Shown here: positions 1 to 8,096 of the stretch, piece after piece
Numbering within the stretch: the first letter of the stretch is position 1
Layout of the letters: each line of letters starts with the position of its first letter
DNA from: Bacillota bacterium
GTDB lineage: Bacteria; Bacillota; Clostridia; Acetivibrionales; DSM-1351
Direction of reading: 5' to 3'
Assembly: GCA_023390335.1 (NCBI GenBank)
Contig: JAEWCZ010000087.1
Location: 186,001 to 250,000 of the forward strand
Length of the DNA: 64,000 bases
Translations under genes and position numbers: made by a program
Notes under the pieces: model-generated
What the model saw: the letters and a program-made list of their open reading frames with translations, nothing else
Databases searched by the model: none
Told to the model about the DNA's origin: nothing

Positions 1-612
1 TCCCAGTGTATGAACAAATTCGCCTGCTTTCAGGCCACAGCTTTGGGCCATCATCATTGTAAACAATGCATAAGACGCTATATTGAAAGGTACTCCTAAA
101 AATACGTCAGCACTTCTCTGGTATAACATGCAGGACAGTGTCCCATTAACCACATAAAACTGATAAAAACAGTGACATGGCGGCAGAGCCATTTTTTCTA
201 TATCACCCACATTCCAAGAACTTACTATGAGTCTTCTGGAATCCGGATTATTTTTTATCTGTTCAATAACATCCTTGAGCTGGTCAATGCTTCTTCCGTC
301 CGGAGTACTCCAAGACCTCCACTGATGTCCGTAGACGGGGCCAAGATTACCGTTTTCGTCTGCCCACTCATCCCATATGGAAACACCATTTTCCTTTAAA
401 TACTTTATGTTTGTATCACCACTGATAAACCACAGCAGTTCATGTATTATTGATTTTAAATGAAGCTTTTTAGTTGTTAATAAAGGAAAGCCTTTCTGAA
501 GGTCAAACCTCATCTGATAACCGAAAGTGCTTATTGTTCCCGTTCCTGTTCTGTCCTCTTTTTTAATACCGTTATCAAGTATGTGTTTACATAAGTCAAG
601 ATACTGTTGCAT
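1..612 (-). CDS. thyA: Thymidylate synthase, 3' end cut by window edge
   Basis: Converts dUMP plus methylene-tetrahydrofolate to dTMP in the cytoplasm. Translating the minus strand from the ATG at 612 gives 204 residues with no stop before base 1. The start MQQYLDLCKHIL, the early RTGTGT loop, the WxPDGRS region and the PPCHCFYQFYV segment with the active-site cysteine are all typical of bacterial ThyA. A GGAG site lies about 8 bases upstream. The missing part is the C-terminal quarter. It is co-directional with the glycosyltransferase gene upstream, 81 bases away, but they look functionally unrelated. The family call is very secure. Confidence 0.95.
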   Translation of the reverse strand, partial: MQQYLDLCKHILDNGIKKEDRTGTGTISTFGYQMRFDLQKGFPLLTTKKLHLKSIIHELLWFISGDTNIKYLKENGVSIWDEWADENGNLGPVYGHQWRSWSTPDGRSIDQLKDVIEQIKNNPDSRRLIVSSWNVGDIEKMALPPCHCFYQFYVVNGTLSCMLYQRSADVFLGVPFNIASYALFTMMMAQSCGLKAGEFVHTLG

Positions 613-693
613 GAATTATATCTCCATTTCCGGCATAGAATTTACGCATCATTGATAATGCTTTTTATATTATATAATGAATTGTACTTTTTG

Positions 694-2133
694 TCAGGCT
701 GACAGTTTGTATTTTTTTCTGTATTCATAAAAGCCTGTCATAAGTAACTCGCTTCCTCTGGCAGCAAGTACGAACACCAGCATTATTGCAAAGTACCTGT
801 ACCTGACCTGTATTTCTATTAGTACGTGTGCTGAAAAATAGCACCCGAGAATTGAAGCTAGCAATACTATATCTGTAATAATTCGTTTTTGCAAAAATGT
901 TAAACATAACCCAGCAAACATGAGTATAAATGCAAAAATATAATATATTTTTTCTATTTTTAGAATAGGGAGTTCGTATTTTTTCAAGCTTTCCGAAGCC
1001 ACAAGGTGATTGTATTCCTTATCATAGAAGCCCCACTTCATAGTATCAAAATAGCTCCACATAATCTTTTGCTTCGTATTAATCAAATCAAACATTTTCC
1101 CCGGGCTTATGGATATACGTTCTTTTATTACCTTCTTTGATACTTCATTTCTCTGTTTAAAATCCTTTATATAAAATATTTCATTCTGGTCAGGATAAGA
1201 AAATGTTCCCTTAGTTTGGTAATTAAAACCTACAACAAATTTCCACAAGGGGTAATTATTGCTCAAGCCTTCCGGGTTTATATCCGCCTTTTTTACCATT
1301 GTTGAGATTGTAAAACTCAAAAGAAAATATGCTGCAATCATAATGACTGATGTACCAATACGAGCAAGCTTTTTTTCTCTGATGGATTGTGCAACTGCCC
1401 AAATCACAACGCCTCCTAGTATAACCACACCAAGGGGTCTGACAGCATTACCAAAAGCAAGTAATACTCCTGCCATTAAACTTCTGATTGCAAAATTTAT
1501 ACGACTTTCAAGGAGCAGGTATATGGAAAGCAAAAACATACATGCTGCAAAATGCTGGTTTGTAAGTACCGGAGTGAGAAAATAAGGTGCGGGATATAAA
1601 AGATACAGCAACGAAACAAATCTTGCCGTATAGTCATTTGATATTTTTCTGGCTATAAGATAAATAAGTGAATTGGACCCTGCCATGAAAAAGCAATTTA
1701 CGAGCTTTAAAGGCAGAAGTCCAGTACCGAATAATTTCATAATCAGGGAATAATATATAACCGGCCCTGTTTGATATGCAAATGATTTAAAATAAAATCC
1801 ATCTCCAAAGGATTTGTCTCCATTAGTTAGTCTTACAGCATTTTTATAAAATATGCCAAAATCCGATATAGGAAGGGTATCTGACGTAATTGCTACTAAA
1901 CCTTTTGCCACAAATGCCAGTATGAATATTAGTCCCCAAAACGCTAATGGAGATATATTTAATTTGTAGGAAACCAAGTAAATAATCAGTACCACCGGGA
2001 TTACCAACAGTGCGTATATGAATGCATTATTATACGCGGAGTACAAAAAGTTAAGATACAGTAAGTATGCTGTAAATGCTGTCAGAAGAATCAGTATTGT
2101 CTTATTTAAAGCATCTATGTTTCTCTTACTCAT
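694..2133 (-). CDS. Polytopic membrane glycosyltransferase (PMT/ArnT-like, GT-C fold)
   Basis: A 479-residue protein with about 11-12 hydrophobic segments. After the first segments it has a luminal-type loop with acidic residues (SDTLPISDFG), as in GT-C enzymes that take sugar from a polyprenyl phosphate. Such enzymes move mannose, arabinose or other sugars onto cell-envelope acceptors on the outer face of the membrane. Its start overlaps the stop of the upstream GT2 gene by four bases (ATGA), so the two are probably translated together: the GT2 enzyme would make the polyprenyl-phosphate sugar and this one would use it. The exact sugar and acceptor cannot be read from the sequence. Confidence 0.75.
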   Translation of the reverse strand: MSKRNIDALNKTILILLTAFTAYLLYLNFLYSAYNNAFIYALLVIPVVLIIYLVSYKLNISPLAFWGLIFILAFVAKGLVAITSDTLPISDFGIFYKNAVRLTNGDKSFGDGFYFKSFAYQTGPVIYYSLIMKLFGTGLLPLKLVNCFFMAGSNSLIYLIARKISNDYTARFVSLLYLLYPAPYFLTPVLTNQHFAACMFLLSIYLLLESRINFAIRSLMAGVLLAFGNAVRPLGVVILGGVVIWAVAQSIREKKLARIGTSVIMIAAYFLLSFTISTMVKKADINPEGLSNNYPLWKFVVGFNYQTKGTFSYPDQNEIFYIKDFKQRNEVSKKVIKERISISPGKMFDLINTKQKIMWSYFDTMKWGFYDKEYNHLVASESLKKYELPILKIEKIYYIFAFILMFAGLCLTFLQKRIITDIVLLASILGCYFSAHVLIEIQVRYRYFAIMLVFVLAARGSELLMTGFYEYRKKYKLSA

Positions 2134-3095
2134 TTAACGTCGTTTTTCCTCTCAGACCCATCCTGAAATCCTAATAATTCTCCCACAATGTATAAAGGAC
2201 GGGCTTTTACCTCTTCGTATATCCTACCTACATATTCACCCATAATCCCTATAACTATTAGCATCACACCGTTAAAGAACAGGGAAACCGCCATTGATGA
2301 AGCCCAGCCCGAGGCAATATCATTTTTTACAAATCTCTGTATTAAAACAACAATCAGATATATAAAACTTATTGCTGAAACAAGCATTCCTGCAAACGTT
2401 GCAAGCTTCAATGGTTTATATGAAAATGAGAATATTCCGTCGCCTGCCAGCTTAAGCATTTTTTTTAGCGGATACTTTGTTTCACCTGCAAATCTTTTTT
2501 CACGTCTGTACTCTACACTTGTCTGCTTGAAGCCTACCCAGCTCACCAAGCCCCTTACGTATCTTGAACGCTCTGGGAGGCATTTCATAGCATCACAGAC
2601 TTTTCTATCAATAAGTCTGAAATCCCCTACATCAACAGGTAGCTTGACATCCGTCATACTGTCAAGAAAGCGGTAAAACATTTTTGCAGTAAACTTTTTA
2701 AAGAAGGTTTCCCCTTCTCTTTGAAGCCTCTTTCCGTATACCACTTCATAGCCCTGTTCCCATTGCTCCACCATTTGTAGAATAACTTCTGGCGGGTCCT
2801 GTAAGTCTGCATCTATTATTACTACAGCATCACCCTTTGCATAGTCCATTCCTGCTGTAATAGCTATCTGGTGTCCAAAATTCCTTGCAAAGTTTATGAC
2901 CCTTACACATGAATTTGCTATGGCAATATCCCTGAGCTTCAAATATGTATTGTCTTTACTTCCGTCATTTATAAAAATGTATTCAACATCCATAAAATAG
3001 TTTTCAAACACCCCGGAAAGCCTTTTAAAGGTTTCGTTTATTACTTCCTGTTCATTGTAAACCGGAACAACTATTGATAATAACTTCTTTGACAT
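2130..3095 (-). CDS. Family 2 glycosyltransferase, polyprenyl-phosphate sugar synthase type (DPM1/GtrB-like)
   Basis: 321 residues. The N-terminal GT-A domain has the VVPVYNEQE start, NDGSKDNT, and a DAD triad at 95-97 followed by LQDPPE, as in DPM1 and GtrB/YfdH enzymes. Two C-terminal membrane helices follow (about 233-255 and 268-290). These enzymes transfer a sugar from a nucleotide donor to undecaprenyl phosphate at the inner face of the membrane. The gene is the first of a two-gene unit with the GT-C gene; it starts after a short AT-rich leader and has no close upstream partner. The sugar is not determined. Confidence 0.88.
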   Translation of the reverse strand: MSKKLLSIVVPVYNEQEVINETFKRLSGVFENYFMDVEYIFINDGSKDNTYLKLRDIAIANSCVRVINFARNFGHQIAITAGMDYAKGDAVVIIDADLQDPPEVILQMVEQWEQGYEVVYGKRLQREGETFFKKFTAKMFYRFLDSMTDVKLPVDVGDFRLIDRKVCDAMKCLPERSRYVRGLVSWVGFKQTSVEYRREKRFAGETKYPLKKMLKLAGDGIFSFSYKPLKLATFAGMLVSAISFIYLIVVLIQRFVKNDIASGWASSMAVSLFFNGVMLIVIGIMGEYVGRIYEEVKARPLYIVGELLGFQDGSERKNDVK

Positions 3096-3246
3096 TTAGT
3101 ATTTCTCCTCGCTTTCAGCCGAGTATAATATAGATAGCAGCTTTTTCCTATTTTTTCTTTAAACAATTATAACACACTAGTAATTATTATCAATTTTGAC
3201 GTTAAATATTAAGGAAAAGTTCATATTTTTGTAATAATGATCCATA

Positions 3247-3316
3247 AAAAAAGGGTGCTGTTGCAAAACAGAAAATTTTTCTTTTTAAAAATTCTTTTTG
3301 CTGAACACCCTTTTTT
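3247..3316 (-). terminator. Bidirectional-looking rho-independent terminator after the PAP2 gene
   Basis: The 11-base arms at 3247-3257 (AAAAAAGGGTG) and 3306-3316 are exact complements, with a second nested hairpin of A/T-rich arms inside the loop. The U-run falls directly after the stem on the minus strand, just past the PAP2 stop codon. On the plus strand it would also work. Confidence 0.75.
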
Positions 3317-3328
3317 ATATTTACTTAT

Positions 3329-4000
3329 TTATTTTTTCGATGAAAAAAGCCCACATATATTATTTACCAGAACTGCAATGGCAAATATTATTCCGGCCTC
3401 AAGATACCCACCAATAATATCACTTGCATAATGGTTTTGAAGATAAACACGGCTAAACCCAATAAGAAGAGGCATTATTATACAGAAAATAGCAAGTGCA
3501 ATTCTGCCTGCTTTTATTTTTATACGTTTGCTAATTACCACATAAAGCACCAGATAGAATATAAACGCCATTGCTGCATGGCTGCTTGGAAATGAGAATT
3601 TATCTACTTCTACATCGGGATGAGGACGCTGGAAAACATCCTTTAGCAGAGGGTTCAAAAAAGATACTACAAGTATTGCCGCAGCATACGCAACATACTT
3701 AGAATAGCCTTCCTTGTTTGCAAAAACCACAATGCCAAGTGCTACAATTGCCAGTCCCAAATACAGGTTCACTTGCGGATCACCGATACTTCCCAGAAAC
3801 TTTACAAATTGTTTTGTAGTATGTGATTTAAGGCTTCTCAAAAAATCGTAGACGTTATTGTCAAATCCATTTATTGTGCCGGATTTAATTAGCAGGATGA
3901 GCCCTGCAAATGCAAAGCCTAATAGCACAAGAATGATAGTATGTAAAAGAATTTTATTATTATTGTTTTTCTTATTTGATTCAGTCATAATATTGTCCAT
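3329..4000 (-). CDS. PAP2-family membrane phosphatase (undecaprenyl-PP / lipid phosphatase type)
   Basis: About 223 residues with six predicted membrane segments. All three PAP2 motifs are visible: KDVFQRPHP, FPSSHA and SRVYLQNHYASD, with the catalytic histidines in the second and third. Members hydrolyse lipid pyrophosphates such as undecaprenyl-PP or phosphatidic acid on the outer face of the membrane. A TTG directly precedes the chosen ATG and could also start translation; GGGG lies 9-12 bases upstream of the pair. Downstream is a strong terminator. Upstream the DUF4956 gene ends only 37 bases away, so it may be the last gene of the CotH/VTC operon. Recycling of a polyprenyl carrier for the next-door glycosyltransferases is an inference. 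Confidence 0.85.
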   Translation of the reverse strand: MDNIMTESNKKNNNNKILLHTIILVLLGFAFAGLILLIKSGTINGFDNNVYDFLRSLKSHTTKQFVKFLGSIGDPQVNLYLGLAIVALGIVVFANKEGYSKYVAYAAAILVVSFLNPLLKDVFQRPHPDVEVDKFSFPSSHAAMAFIFYLVLYVVISKRIKIKAGRIALAIFCIIMPLLIGFSRVYLQNHYASDIIGGYLEAGIIFAIAVLVNNICGLFSSKK

Positions 4001-4037
4001 CAATGATTGAATCCCCTTTCATAATATAATAGTTTAA

Positions 4038-4703
4038 TTACCCCATGTATTCCCCGTTATAGCTGACCATAACGGCATTTATAACACCCTCAATGTCAAT
4101 TATATCATTAACAAATTTACTATATCCATCCTTTAATTGAACTTCTACCGTAAGCTCCATCCCGGTTCTGGAAACAGTTTTACCCTTAACCGTTGATTTT
4201 TCGGATTTTGATTCGATTATATTCATTACGCCGTCTTCAACATCTGAGTTTTCACAATTTATTACTATGATATAAGGTGTAGTCCTGCTTTTCCTATTTA
4301 CAAACACAGTCATCACTATACCCATTAACAGACTTGTTACAACTGCCAGTGGGATCATTCCGGCCCCAACGATTATTCCGGATGTTATTGCCCAAAATAA
4401 AAAGACTATATCAAATGGGTCCTTTAATGCCGTTCTGAATCTCACTATGGAAAGTGTACCGAGCATACCGAGAGAAAGTACTACATTACTTGAAACTGCC
4501 AGTATAACTGCACATGTTATCATTGCCATACCTATCAATGATAAACCGAAATTTGAGGAAAACATGACCCCCGAAAAGGTCTTTTTGTAAACCATAAAAA
4601 TAAAAAAGCCTATTATAAATGAAACAATAATTCCTAAAAACATATCAAAACCACTTACTGCTGTAGCATTTTTTACAAAACTTGAATTTAAAATACTGTC
4701 CAC
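4038..4703 (-). CDS. DUF4956 membrane protein
   Basis: 221 residues. The N-terminal half has four membrane segments with the family's LGMLGTLSIVRFRTALKDP stretch. The C-terminal half is a soluble alpha/beta domain. The biochemical role of the family is unknown. It is regularly found beside VTC-domain and CotH-domain genes, exactly as here, 23 bases after the VTC gene. This suggests a membrane partner of the polyphosphate/kinase-like pair. The start follows a GGGGG stretch. Confidence 0.85.
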   Translation of the reverse strand: MDSILNSSFVKNATAVSGFDMFLGIIVSFIIGFFIFMVYKKTFSGVMFSSNFGLSLIGMAMITCAVILAVSSNVVLSLGMLGTLSIVRFRTALKDPFDIVFLFWAITSGIIVGAGMIPLAVVTSLLMGIVMTVFVNRKSRTTPYIIVINCENSDVEDGVMNIIESKSEKSTVKGKTVSRTGMELTVEVQLKDGYSKFVNDIIDIEGVINAVMVSYNGEYMG

Positions 4704-4726
4704 TTTATTTTACCCCCTAGATGTGT

Positions 4727-5401
4727 TTATCCAAATTTTCTGCAGGCTACATATTTTGAAAAGGATGATATAAGCCTGTCCTGAACCATGACTATATCTG
4801 AAATCATGGTGGGTTTGTAGTTATCATATTTGACCTCTAAAATTATTGTCTGACCCTCTGCCAGAATTGTAGGAACATTAGGGTCAAGCATATCAACACT
4901 ATTTATACTTGTCCTTACATTCCTGTCCAATGTAATTCTCACATTTCCTGCTGAATATACAAAGGGTTCACGGTTATAATCCACAATCACTTTAGGTCTT
5001 AATTGTTCTGTTTTCATTTTTGCGTACAACTCGGATACAAGTTGCCTGTCAGAATTAAGCATCCATTCTGTGTCGCCATCGATTAGCCTCCTTACTTCCT
5101 CTTTTGTGACTGTTTCCGATAACTTGCTGCACATTCCGTTTATTTTGCTTTTCTTCTCAAGTTTTATAAAGTCGTAATTGTCATTGTAGCAACGAATTCT
5201 GAATTTCTCACGTATACTGACCCCGCTGATTTTTTCATATAACGCCTTGTTGTATATGTTGTCAAAATAAAGACTTCTTATTTTGTATTCACCTGTTTCA
5301 TCAACGTGATTATCATGAGGTATTACTGCTCTTAATCGTGAGCGAACGGTAAGATAGTCTGAATAATTAAGAAATATCTTGTATTCATGACGTAATTTCA
5401 A
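4727..5401 (-). CDS. VTC-domain protein (polyphosphate polymerase-like)
   Basis: 224 residues with the tunnel-fold VTC domain known from yeast polyphosphate polymerase Vtc4. Visible markers are the RHEYK start, IRSLYFDN, the basic REKFRIRCY strand, KLEKKSK, the RPKVIVDYNREPF strand and the final acidic ILEVKYD strand. No signal peptide or membrane helix is seen, so it should sit on the cytoplasmic side. It begins inside the 3' end of the cotH-like gene (17-base overlap), pointing to coupled translation. Polyphosphate synthesis is the family's known activity; its actual product here is inferred. Confidence 0.82.
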   Translation of the reverse strand: MKLRHEYKIFLNYSDYLTVRSRLRAVIPHDNHVDETGEYKIRSLYFDNIYNKALYEKISGVSIREKFRIRCYNDNYDFIKLEKKSKINGMCSKLSETVTKEEVRRLIDGDTEWMLNSDRQLVSELYAKMKTEQLRPKVIVDYNREPFVYSAGNVRITLDRNVRTSINSVDMLDPNVPTILAEGQTIILEVKYDNYKPTMISDIVMVQDRLISSFSKYVACRKFG

Positions 5402-7364
5402 AATTTCCCCTCCTTACCCTTCTTTTTTTATACTTTACACGTGAATACCTGCTTAGCAATATGGTAAATATGATTAATGCAATTAATGATAAAATTATTA
5501 CAATTTTTGATATTCCCGTATTTATCTCTTTATTATCTGCTTCTTCGGTACTTCTTGAAACCTCAAAAGCTATTGGCCCCATTACTCCAAATATTTTTTT
5601 CAGATATGTAATATCCTCTGAAGATTTAAATTTACTCAAATCAATTTTATCGTCTGTTTTATATTCCTCAGGAATGTACTTTACAAGAATTTTTAGCAAT
5701 CCATCTATATCCTTGTTGGAAATTCCCAATAATGAGTACATTGTAATTGTTTTGGTCATATCCAGTCCCTGAGAGTCAACCAGAGTTTCGGGATGTTCCT
5801 TTTGGGCGTTTATTGTTGATGGTACAGTATCGTTTAACTGTCCCTGAATACTTTTTGCTCTGAGTTGGCAGAATTTGTTTAGTTCTTCAACCCCTCCTAT
5901 GAATTGATTGTATGTAAAAAAGCCCTTTTTATCATTTTTAACATAAGGAGATATCATATCAACAGTTGTTCTGTAAAATTTCTCAAAATAACCGCTATTA
6001 AAATAGTCAGTAATAAATTTTTCAAAATACTGATGATACATATCTGAATACTCTTTGTTTTTAAGTATTTGATTTATCATCGGTCTTTTTTCCAAATCAG
6101 CTTTAAATACCGGTGTATTTATAGGATAATTAATCATACTTTTAGCAGAACTCATACCATACCGTGCATTTGTTGTTTTTATATAATTGCCGAAAAGATT
6201 AGAGGCTGAATTTCCAGGATCAACAGCAAAGGAACCGAAAGCCAGGTTATAGTCCCAAGGTATCATTGTCAATCTACCGTTACGTTCATGAAGATAATAA
6301 TTGTGTGAAAAAATGCTTGTATATCCATCATAATTATCTACAAAGTTATGCACTACAAAATACTTTATTATTGAATCAATGTCCAGTATGTTATCCAGAT
6401 CCTCACCACTGTTAAGCTTTTTTATTGAATTAATCAGCCTAATTTTGTCTATTTCGTCTACAGAAAAAACTCCTGTATTCAAAATAGCTTTGTAGCTCTT
6501 AGGATTATTATCAATATATGCCAAACCTGTTACATCTGTGTTAATTGCGTTTGAATCTATAAGTATTTTTGCCATATCACCAAGCATATCAACCCGTGTG
6601 CTGCTGTTAATACCTCTATATTCATTACCTGACATTACATTTGCCAGATACTCAACTGCTGACTGACCTTCTTTAGTCTCATACCCCATTATTTTTATAT
6701 AATCATATTTGGGTAACTCAAGTGCATCGGGCTTGTAAAGTTTTCCGTCGATCCCACCGTAATTCCTAACGCAAAAAGATTTTTCCACGGCTTCCATGGC
6801 CAAATAGAAGCCAAAATCCTTTCCGTTTAATTTTATATTTACATAGCTTGATAACGGGGCTGCAATCCCCATATAGTTCATCATATGCTGTGCCAGGAAG
6901 TCCTTCATATAAGTTGTATCCTGAGAACAGCTATTAAGTGTCATTTTATCAAGTCCGTCAAAGGTCTGTTTTTTATAGTGGTCAAACGCAACCTTGAAAC
7001 TGAAGTTTTGAGAATTCATGTCTATTACTTGTTTAAGTGAAGTATCTCCTTTTGGCCTTATCCCAACTTCATTTATTCTTACACCGTCTATTATCATAGT
7101 ACAAGGAATATATTGTTCATACTCTGCATTTTCTATCATGTTGGCCCATTTACGGTCATTTACCTGAATGTCAATGGTATGTACTCTTGAATCATCAAAA
7201 AATGTTTTCGGGTACTTTATATCGTTGACGGATAAATCCTTTGAACTTAAACCTCCTGCCGGAATACTGTTGCGATCAGCCATACACATTAAGAAAATTA
7301 CCACGAAAAGAAGACAGATACCAAAAATCAAAAACATTCCAGTTTTATACCTTTTTGTTTCCAT
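5385..7364 (-). CDS. CotH-type atypical kinase, membrane anchored at both ends
   Basis: 659 residues. A membrane helix near residues 10-28 and another near the C terminus (about 627-645) flank an extracellular domain. CotH-family signatures are the YIPCTMIIDG and VGIRPKGDTS strands, the LNSCSQD segment, and MIPWDYNLAFG near residue 370 with the catalytic-type aspartate. CotH from Bacillus phosphorylates spore coat proteins using ATP. No coat genes are nearby, and the gene is instead the head of the CotH-VTC-DUF4956 set. An extracellular kinase would need ATP or polyphosphate outside the cell, so the pairing with a VTC protein is suggestive. The upstream region is shared with the divergent TetR gene. 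Confidence 0.82.
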   Translation of the reverse strand: METKRYKTGMFLIFGICLLFVVIFLMCMADRNSIPAGGLSSKDLSVNDIKYPKTFFDDSRVHTIDIQVNDRKWANMIENAEYEQYIPCTMIIDGVRINEVGIRPKGDTSLKQVIDMNSQNFSFKVAFDHYKKQTFDGLDKMTLNSCSQDTTYMKDFLAQHMMNYMGIAAPLSSYVNIKLNGKDFGFYLAMEAVEKSFCVRNYGGIDGKLYKPDALELPKYDYIKIMGYETKEGQSAVEYLANVMSGNEYRGINSSTRVDMLGDMAKILIDSNAINTDVTGLAYIDNNPKSYKAILNTGVFSVDEIDKIRLINSIKKLNSGEDLDNILDIDSIIKYFVVHNFVDNYDGYTSIFSHNYYLHERNGRLTMIPWDYNLAFGSFAVDPGNSASNLFGNYIKTTNARYGMSSAKSMINYPINTPVFKADLEKRPMINQILKNKEYSDMYHQYFEKFITDYFNSGYFEKFYRTTVDMISPYVKNDKKGFFTYNQFIGGVEELNKFCQLRAKSIQGQLNDTVPSTINAQKEHPETLVDSQGLDMTKTITMYSLLGISNKDIDGLLKILVKYIPEEYKTDDKIDLSKFKSSEDITYLKKIFGVMGPIAFEVSRSTEEADNKEINTGISKIVIILSLIALIIFTILLSRYSRVKYKKRRVRRGNFEITS

Positions 7365-7464
7365 TTTACAAATCCTTCATAATATGTTATATAAATAGAA
7401 TAAAACAGTTGCGTGCTTTTTCAACATACAATAAAGTACCAAATGTATGTTTTTGAGGTAAACT

Positions 7465-8004
7465 ATGATTAAAGTATCGAAAAGTAGACAATTTACCCTA
7501 GAAATTTTGTTGGATGCCTTTTGGAAATTATATAGAACTCACGATATAGAAAAAATTACGATTAAAAAGATTACAGATACAGCCGGATATAATAGAATTA
7601 CCTTTTATGATTACTTTAAAGACATATATGATGCTCTAGATTGTCTTCAAAATAGAATATTATCTGATATTGAATATAAATTACATATACTTATCAGTGA
7701 AGCAGAAATATCTAATGATACTTTTCTCGAAAAAATAGTTTCATTGTTCGAAGAGTACCAGGATTTTCTTATAAGATTTTTCAATGACAGCAGCAACACT
7801 GGCTTTGAAAAAAAACTGCAGAATTTCATTAAAAGTTTATTGACGAACTACTCATCTAGTCCAACAAACTTCAACAATATATACGTACTCGAATTCTATA
7901 CTTCCGGCTTTTTGGGTGCTTTCAGAATGTGGTTTAGAAGTAACTGTAATACACCCCTAAAAGCTTTTCTTAACACAATATGCACTATTATTAAAGCAGA
8001 ATAG
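7465..8004 (+). CDS. TetR-family transcriptional regulator
   Basis: 179 residues, the only convincing plus-strand gene in the window. The N-terminal helix-turn-helix region (about 15-55) shows IEKITIKKITDTAGYNRITFY, typical of TetR. The C-terminal half is helical and would bind an unknown ligand. It is divergent from the cotH-like gene with 100 bases between starts, so it may repress that operon and itself; no clear operator palindrome was found there. Confidence 0.85.
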   Translation: MIKVSKSRQFTLEILLDAFWKLYRTHDIEKITIKKITDTAGYNRITFYDYFKDIYDALDCLQNRILSDIEYKLHILISEAEISNDTFLEKIVSLFEEYQDFLIRFFNDSSNTGFEKKLQNFIKSLLTNYSSSPTNFNNIYVLEFYTSGFLGAFRMWFRSNCNTPLKAFLNTICTIIKAE

Positions 8005-8015
8005 AAAAGGTATGT

Positions 8016-8066
8016 GTATAACATTAATAAACGGAATTCCAGTTCACCCATTTATTAATGTTATAC
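8016..8066. repeat. Perfect 16-base inverted repeat between convergent genes
   Basis: Arms GTATAACATTAATAAA at 8016-8031 and its exact complement at 8051-8066 enclose a 19-base loop that itself contains GGAATTCC. It sits between the convergent TetR gene and aspS. There is no long T-run beside either arm, so a classic terminator is uncertain, but a transcript hairpin that ends both genes is the simplest reading. Confidence 0.6.
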
Positions 8067-8096
8067 TGTTTGCCTTATATATGTTTTTAATTGCTA

